The notes below the pieces were generated by a model that saw only the letters and a list, made by a program, of their open reading frames with translations, did no database searches and was not told the DNA's origin. A DNA stretch of 46,149 nucleotides from NCBI GenBank assembly GCA_017459945.1, contig JAFUBZ010000026.1, forward strand, positions 1-46,149, given 5' to 3'. A program made the position numbers and the translations under genes. Of this stretch, positions 36,605-45,432 are shown in pieces; within the stretch, counting starts at the first letter, position 1, and the number at the start of each line of letters is the position of its first letter. Source of the stretch: Eubacterium sp. GTDB lineage: Bacteria > Bacillota > Clostridia > Lachnospirales > Lachnospiraceae.

Positions 36605-38416
36605 TTACTTATCCTCATCCAGCTTTAAGACACTCATAAATGCCTTCTGCGGGATCTCTACATTTCCGATCTGGCGCATCCGCTTCTTTCCTTCTTTCTG
36701 CTTTTCAAGAAGCTTCCGCTTTCTCGTGATATCACCGCCATAGCATTTTGCCAGGACGTCTTTTCGCATCGCCTTAACAGTCTCTCTGGCGATGACCTTG
36801 CCGCCGACTGCCGCCTGGATCGGGATCTCAAACAGATGTCTCGGGATCTCTTCTTTCAGGCGCTCACACATCTTACGTCCTCTCGCATAAGCACTGTCCG
36901 CAAACACGATGAAGGAAAGTGCATCGACTTCTTCCCTGTTGATCAGGATGTCGAGTTTGACCAGCTTAGAACGCTCATAGCCTTTGAGTGTGTAGTCAAA
37001 GGATGCATATCCGCGCGAACGGGATTTCAATGCATCAAAGAAATCATAGATGATCTCATTTAATGGCAGGACATATTTTAACAACGCACGCTTTTCTTCG
37101 ATGTATTCCATGCTCTGGTAAATACCGCGCCGCTCCTGGCAAAGATCCATGATGCTGCCGATGAATTCGCTCGTCACCATGATCTCCGCATCAACAACCG
37201 GCTCTTCCATATATTCGATCACTGACGGATCCGGCAGGTTTGACGGATTGGTCACCTCAAGCATCGTACCGTCTGTCTTATGCACACGGTAAACAACGCC
37301 CGGTGCCGTCGTTACCAGGTCCAGATTGTACTCGCGTTCGAGCCGCTCCTGGATGATTTCCAGATGCAGCAGCCCTAAGAAGCCGCAGCGGAATCCAAAA
37401 CCAAGCGCTGCAGACGTCTCTGCTTCAAACTGAAGTGCAGCGTCATTTAACTGAAGTTTTTCAAGTGCATCCCGAAGATCCGGATACTTTGCACCGTCCG
37501 CAGGATAAATACCGCAGTAAACCATCGGGGTAACCTGCTTATATCCCGGCAGCGGTTCCGCACACGGATTGTCTCTTCCGGTGATCGTATCACCGACCTG
37601 CGTGTCACTGACATTTTTAATGCTGGCTGTAATATAACCAACCTCACCTGCGGAAAGCTCTTCACACGGGATAAACTGTCCGGCGCCGAAGTACCCTGTT
37701 TCCACAACATCCGCTGTCGCACCGGTCGCCATCATTTTGATCGGCATTCCCGGACGCACACTTCCTTCTTTGATCCGGCAGAAAACGATAACGCCCTTAT
37801 AGGAATCATAAATGGAATCAAAGATCAGCGCTTTTAACGGCGCATTGGCATCTCCACTCGGTGCCGGAATATGCGATACGATCTGCTCTAAGACATCGTG
37901 AACATTTTCGCCGGTCTTTGCGGAAATCCGCGGTGCATCCTGCGCCTCGATCCCGATAACATCCTCGATCTCCTCCGCCACGCGGTCAGGGTCTGCACTC
38001 GGCAGGTCGATCTTATTGATCACCGGCATCACATCCAGGTCATGATCAAGCGCCAGATATACATTTGCAAGTGTCTGTGCTTCTACACCCTGTGCAGCAT
38101 CCACGACAAGGATCGCGCCGTCACATGCCGCAAGACTTCTTGACACTTCATAATTAAAGTCGACATGTCCGGGCGTATCGATCAGGTTGAAAATATATTC
38201 TTCTCCATCATCCGCACGGTATACGGTACGAACGGTCTGCGCCTTGATCGTAATGCCGCGCTCCCGCTCAAGATCCATATTGTCAAGGACCTGCGACTGC
38301 ATCTCACGGCTCGTCAAAAGCCCCGTCATCTCGATGATGCGGTCCGCAAGCGTGGATTTTCCATGGTCGATATGCGCGATGATACAAAAATTTCTGATTT
38401 TATTCTGATCTGCCAA
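36605..38416 (-). CDS. lepA: translation elongation factor 4
   Basis: Ribosomal GTPase that back-translocates or helps initiation and assembly. The 603-residue protein has the EF-G-like G domain (AHIDHGKS at 14-21, DTPGHVDF and [10 protein letters not shown]), then domains II, III and V and the LepA-specific C-terminal domain ([20 protein letters not shown]). The start codon is TTG at 38416, 8 bases after GAGGAG, giving [10 protein letters not shown]. lepA-hemW is a conserved Firmicutes pair. Its promoter carries a flanking dyad. Confidence 0.97.
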   Translation of the reverse strand: MADQNKIRNFCIIAHIDHGKSTLADRIIEMTGLLTSREMQSQVLDNMDLERERGITIKAQTVRTVYRADDGEEYIFNLIDTPGHVDFNYEVSRSLAACDGAILVVDAAQGVEAQTLANVYLALDHDLDVMPVINKIDLPSADPDRVAEEIEDVIGIEAQDAPRISAKTGENVHDVLEQIVSHIPAPSGDANAPLKALIFDSIYDSYKGVIVFCRIKEGSVRPGMPIKMMATGATADVVETGYFGAGQFIPCEELSAGEVGYITASIKNVSDTQVGDTITGRDNPCAEPLPGYKQVTPMVYCGIYPADGAKYPDLRDALEKLQLNDAALQFEAETSAALGFGFRCGFLGLLHLEIIQERLEREYNLDLVTTAPGVVYRVHKTDGTMLEVTNPSNLPDPSVIEYMEEPVVDAEIMVTSEFIGSIMDLCQERRGIYQSMEYIEEKRALLKYVLPLNEIIYDFFDALKSRSRGYASFDYTLKGYERSKLVKLDILINREEVDALSFIVFADSAYARGRKMCERLKEEIPRHLFEIPIQAAVGGKVIARETVKAMRKDVLAKCYGGDITRKRKLLEKQKEGKKRMRQIGNVEIPQKAFMSVLKLDEDK

Positions 38417-38435
38417 GTTATTTTCTCCTCTAAGT

Positions 38436-38480
38436 CAAATTCCAGAGCAAAGTATAGCATAATCCTTTGGAATTTGTCTA
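38436..38480 (-). promoter_or_regulatory. promoter of lepA-hemW with flanking dyad
   Basis: On the minus strand TAGACA (38475-38480) lies 18 bases from TATACT (38451-38456), which has an extended TGC. The 9-base arms CAAATTCCA (38436-38444) and TGGAATTTG (38468-38476) form a perfect inverted repeat around the -10 box and could be an operator. Confidence 0.55.
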
Positions 38481-38536
38481 TTTTTTGCGAATGATAAAGA
38501 AAGCTGTAAAACCGCTCATTTTTTTATGATTTCCGG

Positions 38537-38565
38537 TTGACAAACGGGGTTCTGTCCACTAGAAT
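38537..38565 (+). promoter_or_regulatory. promoter of rpsT
   Basis: A perfect TTGACA (38537-38542) and TAGAAT (38560-38565) are 17 bases apart, giving a leader of about 73 bases. The leader contains weak stems (CGGC/GCCG and GTGT/ACAC), where S20 autoregulation could act, but I cannot show it. Confidence 0.75.
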
Positions 38566-38644
38566 ATCAGAGTATGATTTCTTCGGCCAGTCCGTGTCAA
38601 GCCGGGGAACACACTTTTAATCCATTATATAGGAGGTGTTACGA

Positions 38645-38908
38645 TTGGCAAATATTAAATCTGCAAAGAAAAGAATTCTTGTTACGCAGACTAAGACAGA
38701 CCGTAATAAAGCGATCCGCTCTAAGGTAAAAACTTCCATCAAAAAAGTGGAAGCTGCCGTAGCGGCAAATGATAAAGAAGCGGCACAGGCTGCACTGGTA
38801 GAAGCTACTTCCACCATCGACAAAGCAGCTACAAAGGGCGTTTATCATAAGAACAACGCTTCCCGCAAGGTTGCTCGTCTGGCCAAAGCTGTTAACAGCA
38901 TCGCGTAA
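38645..38908 (+). CDS. rpsT: 30S ribosomal protein S20
   Basis: An 87-residue, lysine- and alanine-rich primary 16S rRNA-binding protein. It begins ANIKSAKKRILVTQTKTDRN and ends with the family's GVYHKNNASRKVARLAKAV. The start codon is TTG at 38645, 8 bases after AGGAGG (38631-38636); the GTG at 38636 overlaps the ribosome binding site itself and is rejected. UUG starts for S20 are known in other bacteria, where they tie into autoregulation. It is monocistronic, convergent with holA. Confidence 0.97.
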   Translation: MANIKSAKKRILVTQTKTDRNKAIRSKVKTSIKKVEAAVAANDKEAAQAALVEATSTIDKAATKGVYHKNNASRKVARLAKAVNSIA

Positions 38909-38923
38909 TTAAAATAAACATAT

Positions 38924-38960
38924 AAAAAGCAGCTGATTCCGTCATGTCAGCTGCTTTTCT
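38924..38960 (+). terminator. bidirectional Rho-independent terminator between rpsT and holA
   Basis: AAAAGCAGCTGA (38925-38936) and TCAGCTGCTTTT (38947-38958) form a 12-bp stem. T-runs follow on both strands, so it can end rpsT and, from the other side, the comEA-to-holA unit. Confidence 0.88.
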
Positions 38961-39001
38961 TATGCTTGAGATCCCGTTCTCGAACTAGTCAGCATGGCTT
39001 T

Positions 39002-39982
39002 CTACAATCCCGCAATAGTCGTCATCACAAGTTCCACCGCCATCCTGTCAGACAGATGTCCGGATTTTACATCCGCATCAGCCTGTACACAGGTCTCAAT
39101 CGTTTCCTGAATCTGTTCATCCGTAAACTTTGCCGCCTGGGCAAGGTTTTTTTTGACCGCAAACGGCGGGATCTTTACCGCTGAAGCCATCTCTCTGTCC
39201 CCGATCCCGGTTTTCCGCATGCTTTTTAATCTGTTTAAGATATAAAACTGTCTGCCGATCAGATAGAGGATCCGCATTGGCGGTTCCCGCAACCGCAGAA
39301 GATCCAGATACAGATCCATTGCCCGCTGTCTGTTTTTCGCTGCAAGCGCGTCGATCATATCAAAAATGTGATTGCCAACAGATGGGACACAGACTGCCTT
39401 TACATCCTCTGCGCTGATCACATCCTTTTCCATCGTATAACACAGAAGCTTTTCGAGCTCCTGGCTGATCAGCTCCATATCATCTCCGGTACATTCAAGA
39501 AACGCATTCATGACCGGTTCCGTGATCTTCTTCCCTTCTTTTTTCAATTGGGAAAGGATCCACTTCTTTAAAACCGCGTCCTTCTGTCTCGTAAACTGCA
39601 CCGCACGGCCGTTCTTCTCAGTCTGTTTATACATTTTGGAACGCTTGTCCACTTCCGATTCTACAAACAGGAGAATTGCCGTATCAGGAATCTCGGAAAG
39701 ATACTCTGCCAGACCTTCCGGTGTCTTTTTATAAAATCCGCTTTCCTGCACCAGAATCACACGATAGTCCGCAAAAAACGGCATCGTCTGTGCCTGTGAC
39801 ATGATCTCCTTCGGATCTGCGTTTTTTCCTTCAAAAACAGACAGATTCATCCCGGCGTTTTCCCCAAGCACCGCTTCAACCAGACGGTTCTGGTACTGCC
39901 GGATCAAGTATTTCTCTTCACCGTAAAAAAGATAGACGCGCTTAAAGTCTTTATTTTTGATTTCAGCTGTAAGCTTTTCCAT
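39002..39982 (-). CDS. holA: DNA polymerase III, delta subunit
   Basis: Clamp-loader subunit that opens the beta clamp. The 326-residue protein begins EIKNKDFKRVYLFYGEEKYLIRQY, with a degenerate Walker-like region and the conserved NLSVFEGKNAD and FFADYRVILVQ; the middle AAA+-like domain and a C-terminal helical collar (SVGNHIFDMIDALAAKNRQRA) follow. Length is normal for the family. It is the last gene of the com unit (comEC-holA is a common Firmicutes neighbourhood), here with a ketopantoate-reductase-like gene in between. Confidence 0.93.
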   Translation of the reverse strand: MEKLTAEIKNKDFKRVYLFYGEEKYLIRQYQNRLVEAVLGENAGMNLSVFEGKNADPKEIMSQAQTMPFFADYRVILVQESGFYKKTPEGLAEYLSEIPDTAILLFVESEVDKRSKMYKQTEKNGRAVQFTRQKDAVLKKWILSQLKKEGKKITEPVMNAFLECTGDDMELISQELEKLLCYTMEKDVISAEDVKAVCVPSVGNHIFDMIDALAAKNRQRAMDLYLDLLRLREPPMRILYLIGRQFYILNRLKSMRKTGIGDREMASAVKIPPFAVKKNLAQAAKFTDEQIQETIETCVQADADVKSGHLSDRMAVELVMTTIAGL

Positions 39983-40012
39983 TTCGTTTCTTTCTATTTC
40001 CGACTCGTAAGT

Positions 40013-40969
40013 TTAATGCACCGGATCGTACTTCCCTGTTGCTTCCTTCCGAATACGTAGTTCTTTACAAATCTTTTCGTAAAACGGAAGACTGACGCCG
40101 TACGCTTTTGCCAGACGTTCCACATTAAAAACCAGCCCGTCAATCTCTGTCTGCTTTCCTGCCTTTAAATCCCGCTGCATCGATGTCATCATATCCGGCG
40201 CTAACGTATCAATGATCGCCAGATTCTTTTTCGCAGGATCCTCTGTCAGCCGGATCCCCATCGCTTCTGCAAGTATCTTGATCTCCGTGTTCAGTCCCGC
40301 AAAGCAGTCTCTGCACTCTCCCGGCTCCTGCATCCCGCCTGCAGGCACATCATAATAAACGCCGCACGCATTCTGTGCCGAGATATAGGAATACTTCATC
40401 ATTGCATCCCGTCTGATATCTTCAGAAAGCACTACCGTCGCACCGCCGCTTTGCAGATCATCCCGGATTCTTTCCAATATAGGCCGATACTCCTCCGGAT
40501 CCCGTACGCCGAAAACAATCCGCAGAATGTTCCCGCTTAACACAATCTGTCCGGGTGCACTGACATGCGCCGCAACGTAGATGCAGCCGTCTGTCACCAG
40601 AAAGCCCGGAAGCTCTATTTGCATCACTTCTCCGGTTCCGTAGATGTTCAGAATCGGAATTACAACGGTATCCTGATTGGCGATTCGTTTGATGAACGGG
40701 ATCGTCTCATCCAAAGAGTAACCCTTCACACAGACAAAGATCACATCCGGCGTTCCCTGATAAGCATCCATCGTACACGCCTGCACCGGGCAAAACGAAA
40801 GCGTCTCATCCGGTGTCTGGATCTGCAGACCGTTTTCCTGCAGTGCGTCTAAATGCGCGCCCCTTGCAATAAAGGTCACATCTTTTCCTGCTTTTAAAAG
40901 CGCCATGCCGATTGCGGAACCTGTGCCGCCGGCGCCGATGATCAGATAGTTTAATCCATGATTTGACAT
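40013..40969 (-). CDS. ketopantoate reductase family oxidoreductase (ApbA/PanE type)
   Basis: A 318-residue NADP-dependent reductase of the ApbA/PanE fold. The Rossmann motif is GAGGTGSAIG (12-21), ARG in TFIARGAHLDAL suggests NADP, and VKGYSLDE matches the family's lysine region; the C-terminal helical domain has TSMQRDLKAGKQTEIDGL, the usual TSMxxDxxxGRxTEID signature. The start is ATG at 40969 with AGGTGAG upstream; a GTG nine bases earlier is less likely. No panB or panC is nearby and many paralogues of this family act on other 2-oxo acids, so I do not call it panE. Confidence 0.87.
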   Translation of the reverse strand: MSNHGLNYLIIGAGGTGSAIGMALLKAGKDVTFIARGAHLDALQENGLQIQTPDETLSFCPVQACTMDAYQGTPDVIFVCVKGYSLDETIPFIKRIANQDTVVIPILNIYGTGEVMQIELPGFLVTDGCIYVAAHVSAPGQIVLSGNILRIVFGVRDPEEYRPILERIRDDLQSGGATVVLSEDIRRDAMMKYSYISAQNACGVYYDVPAGGMQEPGECRDCFAGLNTEIKILAEAMGIRLTEDPAKKNLAIIDTLAPDMMTSMQRDLKAGKQTEIDGLVFNVERLAKAYGVSLPFYEKICKELRIRKEATGKYDPVH

Positions 40970-40986
40970 AACACTCACCTCGCAGA

Positions 40987-43158
40987 TTACATTGTATCAT
41001 AAAAAGATTTTAAAAACATCTCCCCATCCTTCTCAAAGAACGTGATTTGCCCATCCTCCATCGTCGTCTCAATCCGCGCACCGGTATCATTAAGTCTCTT
41101 TAACGCATCTTTTCCCGGATGGTGATACCGATTATTCTCCCCTACGGAGATGACTGCGTATTCCGGGCTTAGTTCTTCCAGGAACTTTTCTGAGCTGGAA
41201 TAGTTGGAGCCATGATGACCAACCTTAAGGACATCTATATCCTCCAATTGATCTCGTTCCAATAACAGTTCCTCTCCTTCTTCTCCGAGATCGCCGGTAA
41301 ACAGAAACCGCCAGCCGTCGTGCTCCAGCAGCCAGACCTGTGAAAGCTCATTCTTATCAGTGATGTTTTCTTTGGATTCCGGGTACAGACAGGTCATCTG
41401 TATATCTTCATCGCGAATGACCGCTCCTTCGGACACGGTCTGGATCGCGGTGTGGTTCTGTTTTGCCGCTTTGCGCAGGCGCAGCATCATTTCATCCTCT
41501 GTCTCATTTTTCACAGACACTTCAGATAAAACCAGATTTGACACAGGATACCCGCTTTCCAAAAGCTCCAGTAGTCCACTGACATGATCCTCATCTGTAT
41601 GCGTGACGATCCAGTAGTCGACACGCCGGATCTTATGGTATTGCAAAAACGGCTGGATCCGGTATTTCCCCACCTGATCCTCTGAGGTGCTTCCGCCATC
41701 GATCATCACCGTGCTGCCATCCCCCGTTTCGATGCAGATCCCGTCTCCCTGTCCCACGTCAAGGAAATTCACACGAAATGTTTTTTGCATTGGATTTACA
41801 AGGATCACAACCAGCAGAACAACCGGGAGCAGATACAGATAACGGTATCGTTTGACAAGCGCTCGCCGCTTTTTCTCAAGCCACTTCCCCGGCGGATATT
41901 TCTTCCGCAGACTGTTGTGTTTCTTTTGTAAAAGCACACAGCACGAAACCAGCACACCATAATAAACGGCCAGTTCCCAGATGCGGATATGACCGGTCAA
42001 AAGCTGGTGTGCAGGCAGGCGCTCTACACCATGCATCTGCATGGAAAACATCTTTAAGATGAAGTGATCCGGCAGGATCAGGATTCTGGAAAGCGCAGGC
42101 TGGAAAATGCCAAACAAACCGCCGATCAGCCCGTCTGCCAAAAGCAGCGTGGCACAGGGCACGACGATCAGATTCAATAGAACGGAATACGGAGAAATGT
42201 AATAAAACATCGATGCACTAAGCGGTGCCAGCCCAAGCCAGACAGATAGTGAAAGCTGTGCCGACTGAAAAAATGACTCGCCGTGTGGAATACGCCTGAT
42301 CCAATCAGGCACCGGCAGCAGATCTCTGACCACAGGCAAAAGAATAGAAATGGAAAACACAGCTCCGTAAGAGAGCTGAAATCCTGTCTGCAAAATAGCA
42401 AGCGGATTGCATAACAATAGAATCACTGCAGAATAAAGCAATGCGGTCAGCGTATCATAAAATCTGCCGCTCACCTGTGCGCCCAGATAGAAGAAAAACA
42501 TGATCATTGCCCGCGTGGCGCTGACCGACATCCCGCTCATCAGGACAAACAGGAATACGACCACACCGCTGATCGCGGGACTTAGGAAATAGCGCAGGCC
42601 AAGCCTTCGTTTTAAAAAGCCAAATACCGTAGCCCCTATTAAAGAAATGTGCAGCCCTGAGATCACGAGGATATGTGAGATACCGTTTCGCTGGTAAAGC
42701 CTCCTCATATCTTCATCCATAAGACTGCGGTCGCCAAGCAGCATCGCACAAAGAATCCCGGCGTCCTCTTCTCCTGCTGCCGCCTCGATTCCTGTACGCA
42801 TCCTGCTCCGGATCCGGTACAGCCATTCACGGATTGATAAGACCGGCTCCCGGGTCACGGTAAGCTGATCTGCATATTGACTAAACACGATTTCTTGCGA
42901 TTTGTAATAACGGGCAAAATCAAAATTGCCCTCATTTCTGCCGGATGAAAAGCCCTGAACCGGGCCGAGCGAACGGACCCTGCTGCCAATCATGATCTGA
43001 TCATCTTCTGCATACAGGATCGCTTTTTTTGCGCGTTCCACACCGGAAGTAGTATGAAAAGAAACATCGCGCAAAAGATACATCATCGTCTGTTCTTTTT
43101 CCTCTTTGGTAATGACGGTTCCACTGATGATCTGGCGCTGCTCCTTTAAGCGAAGCAC
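40987..43158 (-). CDS. comEC: DNA uptake channel protein ComEC/Rec2
   Basis: Membrane channel that takes in single-stranded DNA during transformation. The frame has an N-terminal OB-like DUF4131 part, the multi-helix competence domain (HILVISGLHISLIG, then several membrane helices) and a C-terminal metallo-beta-lactamase domain (NFLDVGQGDGICIETGDG, HTDEDHVSG). The first canonical start, GTG 43158, has no ribosome binding site. The open frame continues 30 codons upstream with a good membrane helix (GGFFAISFLLLLILFGISF) and two ribosome binding sites, each before a non-AUG codon (ATC 43248, ATT 43218). The true start is probably there. 723 residues from the GTG, about 753 from the ATC. Confidence 0.88.
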   Translation of the reverse strand: MLRLKEQRQIISGTVITKEEKEQTMMYLLRDVSFHTTSGVERAKKAILYAEDDQIMIGSRVRSLGPVQGFSSGRNEGNFDFARYYKSQEIVFSQYADQLTVTREPVLSIREWLYRIRSRMRTGIEAAAGEEDAGILCAMLLGDRSLMDEDMRRLYQRNGISHILVISGLHISLIGATVFGFLKRRLGLRYFLSPAISGVVVFLFVLMSGMSVSATRAMIMFFFYLGAQVSGRFYDTLTALLYSAVILLLCNPLAILQTGFQLSYGAVFSISILLPVVRDLLPVPDWIRRIPHGESFFQSAQLSLSVWLGLAPLSASMFYYISPYSVLLNLIVVPCATLLLADGLIGGLFGIFQPALSRILILPDHFILKMFSMQMHGVERLPAHQLLTGHIRIWELAVYYGVLVSCCVLLQKKHNSLRKKYPPGKWLEKKRRALVKRYRYLYLLPVVLLVVILVNPMQKTFRVNFLDVGQGDGICIETGDGSTVMIDGGSTSEDQVGKYRIQPFLQYHKIRRVDYWIVTHTDEDHVSGLLELLESGYPVSNLVLSEVSVKNETEDEMMLRLRKAAKQNHTAIQTVSEGAVIRDEDIQMTCLYPESKENITDKNELSQVWLLEHDGWRFLFTGDLGEEGEELLLERDQLEDIDVLKVGHHGSNYSSSEKFLEELSPEYAVISVGENNRYHHPGKDALKRLNDTGARIETTMEDGQITFFEKDGEMFLKSFYDTM

Positions 43159-43279
43159 CTGCTGATCATACTGGCGGAAGGAAATGCCAAAAAGGATCAG
43201 AAGCAGCAGGAAGGAAATCGCAAAAAATCCTCCTCTGATGCGATTGATCTTACGTCACTCCTTTCGATTGAAAAGATCA

Positions 43280-44716
43280 TTATTCAGAATAATACTCCAA
43301 CGGGATCCTTACCGTAAAAGTCGTCCCCTCTTCCTCTACGCTGTGCACGCGGATCGCGCCATGATGCAGTCCGACGATGCTGTGTGTGATCGCAAGGCCA
43401 AGCCCTGTTCCGCCGATCTTTCGTGAGTGCGACTTGTCCACACGGTAAAAGCGCTCAAAGATATGTTCCTGCGCTTCTTCGGGGATACCGATTCCGTTGT
43501 CGATCACATTGATAAAAAAGTTTTCATGATCCGCATTCAGCGTCACATGTACATAGCCTTCCGGGCGGTTGTACTTGATCGCATTCTCGATCAGGTTGGA
43601 GATCGCCAGCGTCAGCTTCACCTCATCCACTTCTGCCGTAACGGGCCGGAAGCTCTCCAAAAGAAGCTCTACCTGTTTTTGTTCTGCGATCGGACGAAGG
43701 CGCTTCATCAGCAAATCAAGCATGTCGTTGATGCTGACTTCCTGAATGTTCAGCTCTCCGCTTTCTCTGTTCAGGGTAACAAGAGACAAAAGGTCATTGA
43801 TGATCGAATTTTCCCGGTCGATCTCACCGGCGATATCCTGCATAAAATCTCTGTAGATCTCATTCGGCACATTTTCCTGGCTCAAAAGAGAATCCGACAA
43901 TACCTTCATTGAAGTCAGCGGTGTCTTCAGCTCATGCGACACATTCGAAACAAACTCCTCCCGGCTGTCATCCAATCGTTTCAGTCTGCCAAGCATATCG
44001 CTGCAGGCCTCGGAAAGCTGCGTTGTTTCCGTAAAAGTCTCAACCGGTTCAAAATGAGACTGATAACCCTCCTGCACATCCTGGATCGACCTTGTCAGGC
44101 GTTTAAACGGGCGTGTAAGTTTTCCTGACAGAATAAAACCGATCAGGATCACCGCGACCGCAACAACGATCTGAAACAGTGTGATCATCCTCTTCAGCCG
44201 CCAGAGACCGCCCCTGACAAAATCTGCCGGTGCCGAAAACAGGATGATCCCCAGTGTATCATCCTCTTCATCATTCCAGACAGGCACCGCGATCGTAAAG
44301 ACATCTGCCTTTACATCTGTTTCCGTGACATTCTCACCCATAAAGGCTCGAATCGTCTCATCATCCGGAATATATTCTGTTTCCGTTGTCTCGTAGGAAG
44401 CTTTTAAGATTTGATAATCAGAATCAACCAATACGATCTGCGCGCCATAACCTGCGCCGATCTCCTCCATTTCATCTGATATCATTTCATCCAAAGAATC
44501 GATCTCCGGAAAAAGGCCATCCTGTGTCAGACGCGCAGAAAAAACCTCCATCTGCCTGATCACTGCATCTGAACGCTGCAGAATGGCAGCATGCTCATAA
44601 GATGTGATCACGCATACACGCAGGATAAATCCCGGGACGATACCAAAAATGATCAATAACAGAAATAACAAAAACTTCTGACTTTTCAGATATTTTTTGA
44701 AAGATGCTCCCTTCAT
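43280..44716 (-). CDS. sensor histidine kinase with HAMP domain
   Basis: A 478-residue membrane kinase. Membrane helices at about 15-38 and 178-197 enclose an extracytoplasmic sensor of roughly 140 residues; a HAMP linker (LTRPFKRLTRSIQDVQEG) follows. The phospho-acceptor is His261 in SNVSHELKTPLTSM. The ATPase domain shows the N box at 374 (SNLIENAIKYN), DNGIGIP at 406-412 and GTGLGLAI at 436-443. It is 13 bases downstream of the response regulator, so they form a cognate pair. The layout resembles WalK/PhoR-type kinases but lacks a PAS domain, and the signal is unknown. Confidence 0.92.
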   Translation of the reverse strand: MKGASFKKYLKSQKFLLFLLLIIFGIVPGFILRVCVITSYEHAAILQRSDAVIRQMEVFSARLTQDGLFPEIDSLDEMISDEMEEIGAGYGAQIVLVDSDYQILKASYETTETEYIPDDETIRAFMGENVTETDVKADVFTIAVPVWNDEEDDTLGIILFSAPADFVRGGLWRLKRMITLFQIVVAVAVILIGFILSGKLTRPFKRLTRSIQDVQEGYQSHFEPVETFTETTQLSEACSDMLGRLKRLDDSREEFVSNVSHELKTPLTSMKVLSDSLLSQENVPNEIYRDFMQDIAGEIDRENSIINDLLSLVTLNRESGELNIQEVSINDMLDLLMKRLRPIAEQKQVELLLESFRPVTAEVDEVKLTLAISNLIENAIKYNRPEGYVHVTLNADHENFFINVIDNGIGIPEEAQEHIFERFYRVDKSHSRKIGGTGLGLAITHSIVGLHHGAIRVHSVEEEGTTFTVRIPLEYYSE

Positions 44717-44729
44717 CGGTCACGCACCC

Positions 44730-45422
44730 TTATGCAGAATGGAAATAGTAACCGCTGCCCCATTTGGTATGAACGTAACGCGGCTCACTCGGCACCGGCT
44801 CGATCTTTGCACGGAGTCTTCTGACATGGACATCCACGGTTCTGACGTCACCCGGATAGTCCGCGCCCCATACCATGTTCAAAAGCTGCTCTCGGCTGAA
44901 CACCTTCTCCGCGTTCCGCACAAGAAGCTCCAGAAGGTCAAATTCTTTTGCGGTCAGGAAGATCTCCTTATCCGAGATCATCAGTCTGCGGCTCTCCGTA
45001 TCGAGATGGAACTGGCCGTATTTGATCAAAGGACCGTCCGTAATGACTTCCTGCTCTGTGGAAACACGGCGCAGGACCGCCTTGATGCGCGCTTTGACTT
45101 CCAGAATGTTAAACGGTTTTGTAATATAATCATCCGTGCCGTATTCAAATCCCAGGATCTTATCCATATCCTCGCCCTTGGCGCTTAGCATGATGATCGG
45201 TACTTTTGAAAACTCACGGATCTGACGACATACCTCAAACCCATCCATTTTAGGCAGCATGATATCAAGGAGCACCACATCATAGCGGTTCTCCTTTACT
45301 TTTTGCAGTCCTTCTTCTCCATCATATGCACAGTCTACTTCCATCCCGTCCTGAACAAGACTGAAGTGGATCCCTTTTACGATCAGCTCTTCGTCATCTA
45401 CAACCAGTACTTTTACAGCCAT
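44730..45422 (-). CDS. response regulator, OmpR/PhoB family
   Basis: A 230-residue transcription factor. The receiver domain has the acidic pocket D9/D10, phospho-acceptor Asp53 (VVLLDIMLPKMDGFEV), Ser80 and Lys102 (YITKPF). The C-terminal winged helix (about 130-228) contains EFDLLELLVRNAEKVFSREQL and DVRTVDVHVRRLRAKIE, typical of OmpR types. It lies 10 bases after comEA and 13 before the kinase. Targets are unknown; a role in controlling the com genes around it is inference. Confidence 0.94.
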   Translation of the reverse strand: MAVKVLVVDDEELIVKGIHFSLVQDGMEVDCAYDGEEGLQKVKENRYDVVLLDIMLPKMDGFEVCRQIREFSKVPIIMLSAKGEDMDKILGFEYGTDDYITKPFNILEVKARIKAVLRRVSTEQEVITDGPLIKYGQFHLDTESRRLMISDKEIFLTAKEFDLLELLVRNAEKVFSREQLLNMVWGADYPGDVRTVDVHVRRLRAKIEPVPSEPRYVHTKWGSGYYFHSA

Positions 45423-45432
45423 AATAAACCTC

